Translations under genes and position numbers: made by a program
Assembly: GCF_012563545.1 (NCBI RefSeq)
Contig: NZ_CP050804.1
Location: forward strand, 1 to 64,000
Direction of reading: 5' to 3'
From: Arcanobacterium buesumense
Lineage (GTDB): Bacteria; Actinomycetota; Actinomycetes; Actinomycetales; Actinomycetaceae
DNA length: 64,000 bases
In this document: one piece after another, positions 40,554 to 49,136 of the stretch
How the letters are laid out: each line of letters opens with the position of its first letter
Position numbering within the stretch: the first letter of the stretch is position 1
The notes under the pieces: generated by a model
Told to the model about the DNA's origin: nothing
Databases searched by the model: none
What the model saw: the letters and a program-made list of their open reading frames with translations, nothing else

Positions 40554-43500
40554 CTAATTCCTTTCTGCTGGAGTAATACGCAACGTGGCGATCTGGAACG
40601 GAGCAAGATCAAAACTATGCTTCCCCGCATGTGAAGATACCGTTGGTGCATCACCACTAGGGCGATAACACAAGTCAGTGGCCATCACCTGAACATCTGG
40701 CCAGGTCAGCGTCACATGCGCCGGGCCGCCAAGCCCCTCATAAAGTCGGACGACGACGTCACCACTCTTATCCGGCGCCATAGCAACCGATTCAACAATT
40801 GCGCCCGAAACACTAAACGGTGGCGTAATGTCCACAGGGACTTCACGCAATGGCAAATTCAGTTGCTGACCGTCAGCAATCGCTTGAGCCACCGAAGCCT
40901 GCGGGCGAATCCGGAAATTCCACGAGAACCTGCCTTGATCTTGGTTCGGATCAGGATAAACAGCAGACTTAACCAAAGTGGCACGCACAAGGCTCCATGT
41001 TCCGCGCCGGCCGGCACTATGCCGGGTAATATCCCACCCATACGTGGCATCATTAGCAATCGACCACGAAGTTTGCTCGTTACCCAGCCGAATCCAACGA
41101 TGCGTAGAGACTTCAAACTTGGCACTATCCCACGAGGTATTCGTGTGGGTAGGCCGCTCGATATAGCCCATCTGGGTTTCGTACTGAGCCTTGCTGGTGT
41201 GGATGTTCACGGGGAAACCGAGTTTAAGAAGCTTTTCATGTTCATGCCAGTTAGCTTCAACATGGACGTCAATATAGTCTGCTCTCGGAGCTAGTCGCCA
41301 TTCAATACTCATATCAGAATTACTGAATGAGGTGTGAGCACGGGCGCAAGCCACGCCGTCGTCGTCAATTCTGGTCCCATCAAACTCTAGTGGCAGAACC
41401 TGTTCGGAGCCTTGATAGAACGGATCAATATCCCACGCGTCCCACATATTCGGAAAGTCTTGGAATACGGAGAATTGGCCAGCTTTTTCTCCGGCTGGAA
41501 GGAAAGTGTGCCCGGTGGCGTCAGTGATTTGGGTGCACGCGCCGTCGTTGGCGAAATCGATGGTGAGAACACCATTGTTGATACACAATTCGCCTGCGTG
41601 GGCGCGATCACCAACGCCACCGGTGGTTTTGGTCGGTACTGCTGCACCTAACGGGGTAACGCCACGAGAGGAGAAAGAGGTGGCGTTAGCTAAGGCGTGG
41701 GCAGTAGGGCGACCCTCAGATAAGTAAGTGAATGCGTTAGCAATGAGTCGTTCGCAGGTTTCTTTAACTGAAGCGTATATGTCAGCGACTTCGCGGTAGA
41801 CCCAGGCAACAGATGTGCCAGGAAGGATGTCATGGAACTGGCACAGCAAAACATTGCGCCAGAGCGCGCGCAATTCATCATGTGGATAGCTAGCGCCGGC
41901 AAGGGCAGCAACAGTACACCACAATTCAGTTTCACGCAGTAGCGCTTCACTACGGCGATTACCTTGTTTCGCAGCGATCTGAGAAGTAAACGTGCCACGA
42001 TGTAGTTCGAGGTAAAGTTCGCCCACCCATACTGGGGGCTGTGGGAATTCAGCTTCGGCGCGTTCGAAGAAGTCGTGCGGGGATTCGCGTACGACGCGCG
42101 GAGCACCGCGGAAATCTTCGAGGCGGTCAAGGCGTTCCATCATTTCGCGGGTGGGGCCGCCACCGCCGTCGCCATATCCGTAGGGGAGGAGGGAGCAGTT
42201 TGCCTCGCCTTTATTCTTAAAATTCTCAACCGCATGGCGGATTTGCTCACCAGTGATTTCCGAACCGTACGTATCTGCCGGCGGGAAATGGGTGAAGATT
42301 CGTGAACCATCAATACCTTCCCACTGCAATGTGTGATGCGGGAAGACGTTGGTTTGGTTCCACGAAATTTTTTGTGTTAAGAAGCGGGTGATACCAGCTT
42401 CGCGAGCTAATTGTGGAAGGGCACCAGAGTATCCGAAAGAATCTGGGAGCCAGATTTCTTGACATTCGTAGTTGAAGGCTTCCCGGAAGAAACTGATTCC
42501 TTCTACTAGTTGGCGGGCCATGGCTTCGCCCCCGGGCAGTACGGCATCAGGTTCTACCCACATGGACCCAACGGGAACAATCGAGCCATCGTGTACGCAT
42601 TTCTTGACGCGTTCAAATAATTCCGGGTCTTCTTCGGCTAGCCAGGCAACGTGTTGGGCGGCGGGGAGGGCGAACACTAGCCCTGTTCCGTCTTCGATGA
42701 GGCGGACGACGTTGGCGATCGTGCGGTTTACTTTGCGTTTGGTTTCCCGGATGGGCCACAGCCAAGCAGAATCAATATGTGCGTGGCCTACCGCCGAAAG
42801 ACGATGAGCACCGGGCAGTGCTGGGCGTGCCAGAATCGGTGCGATTTCGGCGCGTGCGGCAGCCGCTGTGCCCGGAATATTATGAAGATCAAGACGGTCA
42901 AGAGCGGAGTTGAGAGCGTAGAGCGTTTCGTAATCATCATTGGTGAACGCAGCCACTCCCTTCGCCTCGAGTAGTTCGGATAGAACAGTGATATCGGTGG
43001 TGAGGTTGACGACGTCGGTATGGCGAATAACAACATCTGCTTGAGTGAGCCGGTAGCTATCGTGTTCAGAAGACGTGAGTTTATCGCCGTCGTAAGTAAC
43101 TTGAAATGGCAGGACTTCAAGTAGTAGCGGGTTAGCGGCCGCTTCGATACTGAAATCAAAAGAGGTGTGTGGGGTTTGGGGGAGTGGAATCCATTGGTTG
43201 CGTGGGTTGAGAGCTTTTACGGTATGCCCGTGGCTGTCACGTACAAGCCCTTCGCTTTGGAAGCCAGCAGAGTGGTCTGCCCACCCGAGGTTGATTCGTG
43301 CTTCAACAGTATCCCCAGCAGGAATGTTATTGGGGGTGGTTCCGTGGATGTTAAACCAGACGGTTTGCCAGGGTTTTCCCCATGTCTGACCAACGTGTAG
43401 TGGGGTGAAGTGAGCCGACGACGACGGGTTTGCCGGTTCGCCGATAACTGTTTGGCCATCTACTGTTTCATCAGGGACGCGCCACGTTTCGATCTGTAAC

Positions 43501-43583
43501 TGTGAAACTGGAGTGTATTGTGCTCGCGCGATTCGCTCGTTCAGTGTGCGCTTGATACGAGTGAGAAGTAGTTCGGCGTCCAT
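40554..43583 (-). CDS. Alpha-mannosidase, GH38 family
   Basis: A 1009-aa GH38 alpha-mannosidase that removes alpha-linked mannose, as from host N-glycans. Seen: an N-terminal accessory region of about 250 residues, then the catalytic domain with the zinc-binding VGHAHIDSAWLWPIRETKRK and the nucleophile Asp in IWLPDSFGYSGALPQL. Further motifs are GYGDGGGGPTREM and WRNVLLCQFHDILPGTS, followed by the C-terminal beta domains. No signal peptide, so the substrate must enter the cell. It is divergent from the LacI gene. Two pseudo-palindromes in the gap point to LacI control. Confidence 0.93.
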   Translation of the reverse strand: MDAELLLTRIKRTLNERIARAQYTPVSQLQIETWRVPDETVDGQTVIGEPANPSSSAHFTPLHVGQTWGKPWQTVWFNIHGTTPNNIPAGDTVEARINLGWADHSAGFQSEGLVRDSHGHTVKALNPRNQWIPLPQTPHTSFDFSIEAAANPLLLEVLPFQVTYDGDKLTSSEHDSYRLTQADVVIRHTDVVNLTTDITVLSELLEAKGVAAFTNDDYETLYALNSALDRLDLHNIPGTAAAARAEIAPILARPALPGAHRLSAVGHAHIDSAWLWPIRETKRKVNRTIANVVRLIEDGTGLVFALPAAQHVAWLAEEDPELFERVKKCVHDGSIVPVGSMWVEPDAVLPGGEAMARQLVEGISFFREAFNYECQEIWLPDSFGYSGALPQLAREAGITRFLTQKISWNQTNVFPHHTLQWEGIDGSRIFTHFPPADTYGSEITGEQIRHAVENFKNKGEANCSLLPYGYGDGGGGPTREMMERLDRLEDFRGAPRVVRESPHDFFERAEAEFPQPPVWVGELYLELHRGTFTSQIAAKQGNRRSEALLRETELWCTVAALAGASYPHDELRALWRNVLLCQFHDILPGTSVAWVYREVADIYASVKETCERLIANAFTYLSEGRPTAHALANATSFSSRGVTPLGAAVPTKTTGGVGDRAHAGELCINNGVLTIDFANDGACTQITDATGHTFLPAGEKAGQFSVFQDFPNMWDAWDIDPFYQGSEQVLPLEFDGTRIDDDGVACARAHTSFSNSDMSIEWRLAPRADYIDVHVEANWHEHEKLLKLGFPVNIHTSKAQYETQMGYIERPTHTNTSWDSAKFEVSTHRWIRLGNEQTSWSIANDATYGWDITRHSAGRRGTWSLVRATLVKSAVYPDPNQDQGRFSWNFRIRPQASVAQAIADGQQLNLPLREVPVDITPPFSVSGAIVESVAMAPDKSGDVVVRLYEGLGGPAHVTLTWPDVQVMATDLCYRPSGDAPTVSSHAGKHSFDLAPFQIATLRITPAERN

Positions 43584-43637
43584 GTCGACCTTTCAGTTGA
43601 GAGCATCATTGTTCCCGATGTATATTCAGATTAGTGA

Positions 43638-43651
43638 CTAAACCGATTTAG
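43638..43651. promoter_or_regulatory. LacI-type operator, mannosidase/LacI gap, site 1
   Basis: CTAAACCGATTTAG is a near-palindrome with a central CG, the usual form of LacI-family operators. It lies 55 bp upstream of the mannosidase start and about 104 bp upstream of the lacI-type gene. Confidence 0.6.
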
Positions 43652-43722
43652 AGCAAGTTTATTTGACCTAATAAGGAAAACGCTGATGTTTAAGCCTGAT
43701 AATACTATGATAGAGGAAGTCG

Positions 43723-43735
43723 TAAAACCGTGTTA
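43723..43735. promoter_or_regulatory. LacI-type operator, mannosidase/LacI gap, site 2
   Basis: TAAAACCGTGTTA, a variant of site 1, lies 19 bp before the LacI start, consistent with self-repression. Confidence 0.5.
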
Positions 43736-43754
43736 GAAAGCCAAAAGGTGGGTT

Positions 43755-44768
43755 ATGAGTAGGAAAACAATCAAGGATATTGCCCAAGAAGCTGGAGTCT
43801 CTATCACAGCCGTATCCTTCGCCCTCAATAACCGCCCAGGTATCTCTGAACAAACCCGCGAACGCATCCTTGACATCGCAAACAAAATGGATTGGGTTCC
43901 TAACTCTCGCGCCCAATCTCTTTCCCTAGCGAAAGCAGACGCCGTAGGACTTTTTATCGCCCGCCAACCAGATTCCTATACAGCTGAGCGATTCTTCTTC
44001 AACTTTATTATTGGCTTACAAGAAACCCTCACCGCATACAATTACGATCTCGTATTCCATACCGGGCCGGACCTAGAAGCAGAAATAGCCACATATCGCA
44101 CGTGGTGGGCACAAGGACGAGTTGACGGCGTCATCGTCGTTGATCCGATTGACGGCGATCCGCGAATCGAGATTCTCAACGAAATTGGGCTACCCGCCGT
44201 CGTCGTCGGAAATGATGTCCCAGACACGGCGTCAATTATCGGTGACGAAGCAGCAATCGTGACAACACTTGCCGATCACTTATCCGCCCAAGGCGCTCGA
44301 ACTATCGGATATGTTACTGGTATACCAAGCCTTATTCACACCCAAGAACGTATCCGAGCCCTCGAAAACTATGCGCAAAAGCATGGCATGACTGCCGTTA
44401 TTGCAAGTGGAACAAATGCAACCGAAGAAGCAGGTCGCAACGCGATTGCGGAACTCCTGGGGGCGCAAACCGAACCAGATGCCATTATTTTCGACAACGA
44501 AATCCTCACCCTTGGTGGTTTCAATGCGTTACGTGATGCCGGAAAAGACGTTGGTGAGGACGTACTGATCTGTTCGTGTGAAGACTCCCCGCTATGCCGA
44601 ATTGTTACGCCATCAATTACCGTTATCAATCGAGAACCGGCAGGCATTGGACGTCGCGCTGCCACATTGCTACTCGAAGTTCTCAACGGTGCCACCCCAC
44701 GCACAGAAAAACAAGAACCAGCGCAACTTATTGTTCGCGAATCGACACATAAACATATACCCCAGTAA
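43755..44768 (+). CDS. LacI family transcriptional regulator
   Basis: A 337-aa LacI/GalR regulator. The N-terminal helix-turn-helix is TIKDIAQEAGVSITAVSFAL, followed by the hinge NRPGISEQTRERILDIA, then a periplasmic-binding-protein-like sugar domain (VGLFIARQ, GVIVVDPI, IGYVTGIPSL). The ATG at 43755 follows AAAAGGTGGGTT. It lies between the mannosidase operon and a PfkB kinase, and sites resembling its operator occur here and before the AGE isomerase gene at 47.1 kb. The inducer is probably mannose, fructose or a mannoside. Confidence 0.92.
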   Translation: MSRKTIKDIAQEAGVSITAVSFALNNRPGISEQTRERILDIANKMDWVPNSRAQSLSLAKADAVGLFIARQPDSYTAERFFFNFIIGLQETLTAYNYDLVFHTGPDLEAEIATYRTWWAQGRVDGVIVVDPIDGDPRIEILNEIGLPAVVVGNDVPDTASIIGDEAAIVTTLADHLSAQGARTIGYVTGIPSLIHTQERIRALENYAQKHGMTAVIASGTNATEEAGRNAIAELLGAQTEPDAIIFDNEILTLGGFNALRDAGKDVGEDVLICSCEDSPLCRIVTPSITVINREPAGIGRRAATLLLEVLNGATPRTEKQEPAQLIVRESTHKHIPQ

Positions 44769-44795
44769 AACCCTCTAGCTAAAAGGAAGAACGCC

Positions 44796-45728
44796 ATGAG
44801 CATCCTTATTGTTGGCGAAGCAGTTATCGACATCATCAAATGCACAGATGGAAGCAGTGAAGAACATCCTGGCGGAAGTCCGGCAAATGTTGCCATCGGC
44901 GTGAGTCGGCTTGGTCTTCCTTCCCACCTATTGACGATGATTGGCAAGGATGCCCGCGGAAATACAGTTCGCCAATGGCTAGTAGCCGACGACGTTGCCA
45001 CCACCGTAGTAGAAACAGAACGCACCGCCACCGCCGTTGCTACCTTAGACGAACACGGTGCTAGTACCTATACCTTCGATATGACGTGGGATTTACACGG
45101 ATATGAGCCTGATCTTCAGGACGTTGATCATATTCATACCGGTTCTATCGCTGCTTTTATTAACCCGGGCGCCCAAGACGTGGCGCGGATTGTGTCGAGT
45201 GCACGGGAGCATGCCACGATTAGTTACGATCCAAATATTCGACCTGCACTCATTGACGATATGGCGACAGTGCGAGAACAAGTGCTGAGCTTGATAGCGC
45301 AGGCCGATGTAGTTAAATGTTCCGACGAAGATCTCGGCTATATGTTTGAACGTGAGGCGTTGAGCCAAACTGACGCTATTGAGCTGGCACGTACCTGGAT
45401 TGAGCAAGGACGCACATCTGGGCATGGGCCACTGTTGGTAGCCGTGACTGCCGGAAAAGATGGTGTTATTGCGGTCAACGCTGCCGGCGAGCATGTTCAT
45501 GTGCCGGCAGATCCGCAGGTGAAAGTTGTGGATACGGTAGGTGCGGGAGATTCCTTCATGGGCGCACTCGTCTATCAGTTAGCTAACTGTGGGTTGACTG
45601 GGAATAGGAATAAAATTGCCGAACTTGATCGAGAAACCATGCGAGAGATTGCAGTATTCGCGGCGCGGGTTGCTGATATTACCGTCTCGCGCGCTGGTGC
45701 CAATCCGCCTCGATTCGAAGAACTCTAG
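44796..45728 (+). CDS. PfkB family carbohydrate kinase (fructokinase-like)
   Basis: A ribokinase/PfkB family kinase, 310 aa. It contains the N-terminal EHPGGSPANVAIGVSRLG and the C-terminal DTVGAGDSFMGALVYQL motif with the catalytic Asp. It is close to fructokinases, which make fructose-6-phosphate. It starts 27 bp after the lacI-type gene and probably shares its transcript. The isomerase encoded next door could supply fructose from mannose, so the substrate is inferred as fructose. A strong terminator follows. Confidence 0.87.
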   Translation: MSILIVGEAVIDIIKCTDGSSEEHPGGSPANVAIGVSRLGLPSHLLTMIGKDARGNTVRQWLVADDVATTVVETERTATAVATLDEHGASTYTFDMTWDLHGYEPDLQDVDHIHTGSIAAFINPGAQDVARIVSSAREHATISYDPNIRPALIDDMATVREQVLSLIAQADVVKCSDEDLGYMFEREALSQTDAIELARTWIEQGRTSGHGPLLVAVTAGKDGVIAVNAAGEHVHVPADPQVKVVDTVGAGDSFMGALVYQLANCGLTGNRNKIAELDRETMREIAVFAARVADITVSRAGANPPRFEEL

Positions 45729-45769
45729 CTCTGTGGCCACCGTGGGATGGACCCACGGTGGCCACAGAG
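45729..45769. terminator. Terminator between the PfkB kinase and AGE isomerase genes
   Basis: CTCTGTGGCCACCGTGGG pairs perfectly with its complement across a 5-nt loop (18-bp stem). The two genes converge here. There is no long T-run, so it may act in both directions by stem strength. Confidence 0.82.
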
Positions 45770-45832
45770 TTGAGGTTATAAGACGCTAGTAACAGACGTT
45801 AGTGGTAGCTGTTAATGGCTGTTGGGGAGGCC

Positions 45833-47107
45833 TTAATTTTGATTGGCCTCAGACAAGGCACCAGCAAAGCATGGGGTTAACCCTAATTCCGGCATAAGCA
45901 CGCACTGAGCGGCATGGTACACGTCTGGTTTTCCTGGCCAGGTAATACCTGATGGGGTATTGGTACGATCAAGTTCGTGAATCCACCGGCCGGGAGACTC
46001 AATAAGGTATTCCTTGGCGTAGTCGAGGAATGTATCAAACCATAGCTGCATGTCAGCACGGAGATCACTATCACCTGCATGTTCGGCATAAGTAGCGAAA
46101 GCCGCCGCAGCTCCCAAGCCCTCACACACTGTCCAATGCATCCGTTCATGAACCACTGGCTTGCCATCAAAGTCTGTTGTATAAACAATTCCCGGAGCAT
46201 CATCGGCGTCCCAGCCATCAGCCAACGCCGTCGTAAACAACGAATAAGCAGCTTGCGGAAGGCGCTCAACAAATTCTTGTAACTCAGGAGCAATATCGCC
46301 AGCAAGACGATTAATAGCAGCCCAAAAATGCAGAGCTAACCGTGCCCATTCAATACCGTGGCCCGGAGTTAAGCCAAAAGGACGGAACGGATCCGCTGGT
46401 TGATCTCGATTAAAATCCGGAAGGAGCTGCCATGATGAATCGAAATGTTCTGGAATACGCCAGCCGATCTTTTCAGCTTCACCCAACACAAAAGAGAGAA
46501 TCGACGCCGACTTTTCTAGCCAACGTACGTCTGATGTGGCGTCCCAAGCAGCTAACGAAGCTTCCAATGTGTGCATATTAGCGTTAGCACCACGATAGTC
46601 TTCAGTTTCAGTAAAATCACGGTTCCACGATTCACGAGCCAACCCATATTCAGGCTCCCAAAAATAGGTTTCGTGCGCAGTTAGCGCAAGATCGTAGAGC
46701 TCTCGTGCGCCGGTTAAGCCTGCCTGGATGCCGGAACTGGCAGCGAGCAGAACGAAGGCGTGCGCGTAGGCTGCCTTACGTTCGCCGTCGTCCCCGAGAG
46801 GTTCGTTAGTGTCATAACGCAATGTTGTGAAAAAGCCACCGTGCTGTGAGTCGTAAAAATGGTGACGCAAGCAGTCAATGCCGTGCTGGGCGTAGGCACG
46901 GGCTGATTCGTCACCCGCTAACGTTGCAAGGCAAAAAACGTGCGTCATTCGGCAATTGATCCATAACTGAAGACCGGTAGCCCGATCAGCTTCGCCATTG
47001 GCGTCGAGAGTAGAAAAACCATGCTCACAACGTGATCTGCGAGCGAAATCGACTAATGCATCGAACTCTTGGGCGAGCCAGGCTTGGGTGGTTTCATCGG
47101 TGATCAT
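45833..47107 (-). CDS. AGE family sugar isomerase/epimerase (probable D-mannose isomerase)
   Basis: A 424-aa (alpha/alpha)6-barrel protein of the N-acylglucosamine 2-epimerase family. It contains LWINCRMTHVFCLATLAG, ERKAAYAHAFVLLA, EDYRGANANMHTLEASLAAW and PGHGIEWARLALHFW, with the His and Arg residues used in catalysis. Members convert mannose to fructose (mannose isomerase) or N-acetylmannosamine to N-acetylglucosamine. Next to alpha-mannosidase and a fructokinase-like gene, mannose isomerase is the best fit. Two operator-like sites lie just upstream. It is monocistronic. Confidence 0.85.
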   Translation of the reverse strand: MITDETTQAWLAQEFDALVDFARRSRCEHGFSTLDANGEADRATGLQLWINCRMTHVFCLATLAGDESARAYAQHGIDCLRHHFYDSQHGGFFTTLRYDTNEPLGDDGERKAAYAHAFVLLAASSGIQAGLTGARELYDLALTAHETYFWEPEYGLARESWNRDFTETEDYRGANANMHTLEASLAAWDATSDVRWLEKSASILSFVLGEAEKIGWRIPEHFDSSWQLLPDFNRDQPADPFRPFGLTPGHGIEWARLALHFWAAINRLAGDIAPELQEFVERLPQAAYSLFTTALADGWDADDAPGIVYTTDFDGKPVVHERMHWTVCEGLGAAAAFATYAEHAGDSDLRADMQLWFDTFLDYAKEYLIESPGRWIHELDRTNTPSGITWPGKPDVYHAAQCVLMPELGLTPCFAGALSEANQN

Positions 47108-47124
47108 AAGACTTCCTTGTCATA

Positions 47125-47136
47125 TAAACGGTTTTA
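47125..47136. promoter_or_regulatory. LacI-type operator before the AGE isomerase, site 1
   Basis: TAAACGGTTTTA lies 18 bp upstream of the isomerase start on the minus strand. It matches the mannosidase sites in having AAAC and GTTT arms around a CG centre. Confidence 0.55.
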
Positions 47137-47188
47137 CCGTCAGTAGATAGAACGCGTAGCTGTATTCTATCCGCTAATGAAAGCTTAA

Positions 47189-47203
47189 CAAAAACGGTTT
47201 AGT
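47189..47203. promoter_or_regulatory. LacI-type operator before the AGE isomerase, site 2
   Basis: AAAACGGTTTAG (47191-47202) is a second, weaker copy of the same pattern. A further partial match, AAAACGGTGTT, occurs at 47271-47281 before the first lipoprotein gene. Confidence 0.45.
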
Positions 47204-47328
47204 TAAGCTAGGTGGAAAGACTGACTTATCTGATTTTGTGATAGTGTGAATTTGAAATACTGTCAAACTTAAAACGGTGTTGGTGCATGCTTAGACTCTG
47301 GGTAACGTTCCGGCATTAGAGGAGAAAT

Positions 47329-47670
47329 ATGAAGAAGCTTGTTGCTGGAGCATGTGTGCTAGCGTTTTCCATTGCCGGATTGGCTGGATGTTCTCAAGGC
47401 GTGGATAAAGAAGCTGTTAAGGAAAAGTTCTACACCAAATTTATTGAAGAAGTGCCTTCTGGTGAATTGAGTGACGAAAAGATTGAAGAGTTCGGTCATT
47501 GTTTAGTTGATGGAATATTTGACGAAATCAGTGACGAGCAAATTCAAGACTTCAGCAAAGCCCTAGATAAGGACAAAATCGAAGCAGGTGATCTTCCAGA
47601 AGGCGTGGAAGATACCGTTATGAAGGTTTCTAATGGTTGCGCTCAGAAGATTCTTATGGGAGATAATTAA
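47329..47670 (+). CDS. Small lipoprotein, tandem paralogue 1
   Basis: A 113-aa predicted lipoprotein with signal peptide and lipobox MKKLVAGACVLAFSIAGLAG-Cys. The mature part is acidic and mostly helical, with two further Cys residues (EFGHCLVDG and SNGCAQKI) that could form a disulfide. I do not recognise a named family. AGAGGAG precedes the ATG. It is followed 116 bp later by a close relative, and the two share leader sequence. Confidence 0.75.
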   Translation: MKKLVAGACVLAFSIAGLAGCSQGVDKEAVKEKFYTKFIEEVPSGELSDEKIEEFGHCLVDGIFDEISDEQIQDFSKALDKDKIEAGDLPEGVEDTVMKVSNGCAQKILMGDN

Positions 47671-47786
47671 TCCCTCATAATCAGGTGGTAGCGTATTAGC
47701 CTGCCAATTAAAACCTAATACCTAATAAAAACTGTGCTGGTGCATGCTTAGACTCTGGGTAAAAGCTCCGGCATTAGAGGAGAAAT

Positions 47787-48128
47787 ATGAAGAAGTTTAT
47801 TGCTGGAGCATGTGTACTAGCATTTTCCATCGCTGGCCTAGCTGGATGTTCCCAAGGCGTCGATCGGCAAGCGTTTAAGGATGAATTCTACAATGAGTCC
47901 GTCGCAAACGTTCCAGAAGGCGTTATGGATGATGACCAAGTTGAGAAGTACGGACACTGTTTAGCTGATGGAGTCGGTGATGAACTCAGCGATAAGCAAC
48001 TTGAAGAATTAGCGAAAATCATTGATAACGGAAAGCTTGAACTAGCCGACCTTCCAGAAGGTGTTGAAGATGTTCTTGTGGAGCACACAACCAAGTGTGC
48101 TCAGACTGTTCTTACGGAAGACAAGTAA
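47787..48128 (+). CDS. Small lipoprotein, tandem paralogue 2
   Basis: A 113-aa lipoprotein whose first 25 residues are almost the same as the previous gene (MKKFIAGACVLAFSIAGLAG-Cys). The mature part has the same length and the same two Cys positions (KYGHCLADG and TKCAQTV), plus LPEGVED, but most other residues differ. The upstream leader (47738-47786) repeats that of copy 1 (47281-47328). This points to tandem duplication followed by change in the exposed part. The function is unknown. Confidence 0.75.
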   Translation: MKKFIAGACVLAFSIAGLAGCSQGVDRQAFKDEFYNESVANVPEGVMDDDQVEKYGHCLADGVGDELSDKQLEELAKIIDNGKLELADLPEGVEDVLVEHTTKCAQTVLTEDK

Positions 48129-48155
48129 TCCTTAGTGCTTCATTAAAAACTCTGG

Positions 48156-48200
48156 CTAATGGGTGTGCGCCGAAGCTGAGCTTCGGCACACACCCATTAG
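48156..48200. terminator. Large inverted repeat after the lipoprotein pair
   Basis: CTAATGGGTGTGCGCCGAAG and its complement form a 22-bp stem with one mismatch around a single central G. It ends the lipoprotein transcript and may also serve the convergent TSUP gene. Confidence 0.8.
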
Positions 48201-48212
48201 CTGCAGATATGC

Positions 48213-48953
48213 TTAAACAACTAAGTAAACTGAAGAAATAAGCGTCAGAATAATGATGCTTTGATTAAAGACTCTCTGACTGAAATAGGTGATAATTTTT
48301 CTGCCTAGTAGAGCACCGATAATAACAAAAGGAATTAAGTAGGGAAGAATGCTTAATATCGGTACGGTGAGAAGCCCCAGTCCGATGGTAAAGGGCAATT
48401 TCGTGAGATTTACGAGGAAAAAGAACCATGCCTGAGTTCCCAAAAACTGTGCTATAGGATAACCGGAGGCAAGGAAGTACAAGGACGTCACTGGTCCGCC
48501 GGAATTTGCAGTCATTGTGGTGAACCCAGCGAGCGAGCCGTAGAACCAACGGGCGATGGGTGAGGTCATATGGTTAGTAAATTTCTTGGTGTTATAAAAG
48601 CTAGATAAGACTGACATAAGTGTTAGTGAGATTAACATAATCCCGATATATTGACGAAGAACGTTTCCCGGGACAACAGTAAGGAAAACTGCTCCTATCG
48701 CTACCCCGATCAGCACTCCGGAAATGAGCTTCCGTAATATCACCCAATCGGCATATTTGTACCAGGTTTTGATAGCGAAGACGTCACCAACTAACAGCAG
48801 GATCAGTAGGGCTGCTGTTGATTCCTTTGGTGGAAGTATCACTGCAAAAATAACGACTGAAAGTGTGGTTAAGCCAGGTAAAGCTGTTTTTGATAAGCCA
48901 ACAAAAAAGCTACCAATAATAAGCAAGCATAAGCCGGTTGTAGAAATACTCAT
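48213..48953 (-). CDS. TSUP family permease (TauE/SafE type)
   Basis: A 246-aa membrane protein of the sulfite exporter TauE/SafE (TSUP) family with about eight hydrophobic segments. Both family repeats are visible: GLSKTALPGLTTLSVVIFA in the first half and FTTMTANSGGPVTSLYFLA in the second. Members move sulfur-containing anions or organic acids, but the substrate here cannot be told. The ATG at 48953 has no strong ribosome site. It is monocistronic and not linked to sulfur genes in the window. Confidence 0.87.
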   Translation of the reverse strand: MSISTTGLCLLIIGSFFVGLSKTALPGLTTLSVVIFAVILPPKESTAALLILLLVGDVFAIKTWYKYADWVILRKLISGVLIGVAIGAVFLTVVPGNVLRQYIGIMLISLTLMSVLSSFYNTKKFTNHMTSPIARWFYGSLAGFTTMTANSGGPVTSLYFLASGYPIAQFLGTQAWFFFLVNLTKLPFTIGLGLLTVPILSILPYLIPFVIIGALLGRKIITYFSQRVFNQSIIILTLISSVYLVV

Positions 48954-49136
48954 GAAAATATAATACTATTTGTATGTAACAAATATTGCATTGTTAGAGT
49001 GATAGGGGAACGCTTTTCGCTACTGTATTTTATTCAGTAATTCCAACGAAAGGTGGAAATAGAGTACGCTCTATAGTTAGACTGAAATCGCTGTAATAAG
49101 CAATTAGTTCAGATTAATATTCCAACGGAGGGCATT

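Noticed and set aside
45833-48953. Sulfoquinovose pathway (AGE isomerase near a TauE/SafE permease)
   Set aside because: No sulfoquinovosidase, kinase/aldolase pair or sulfur genes are present. The neighbours are mannosidases.
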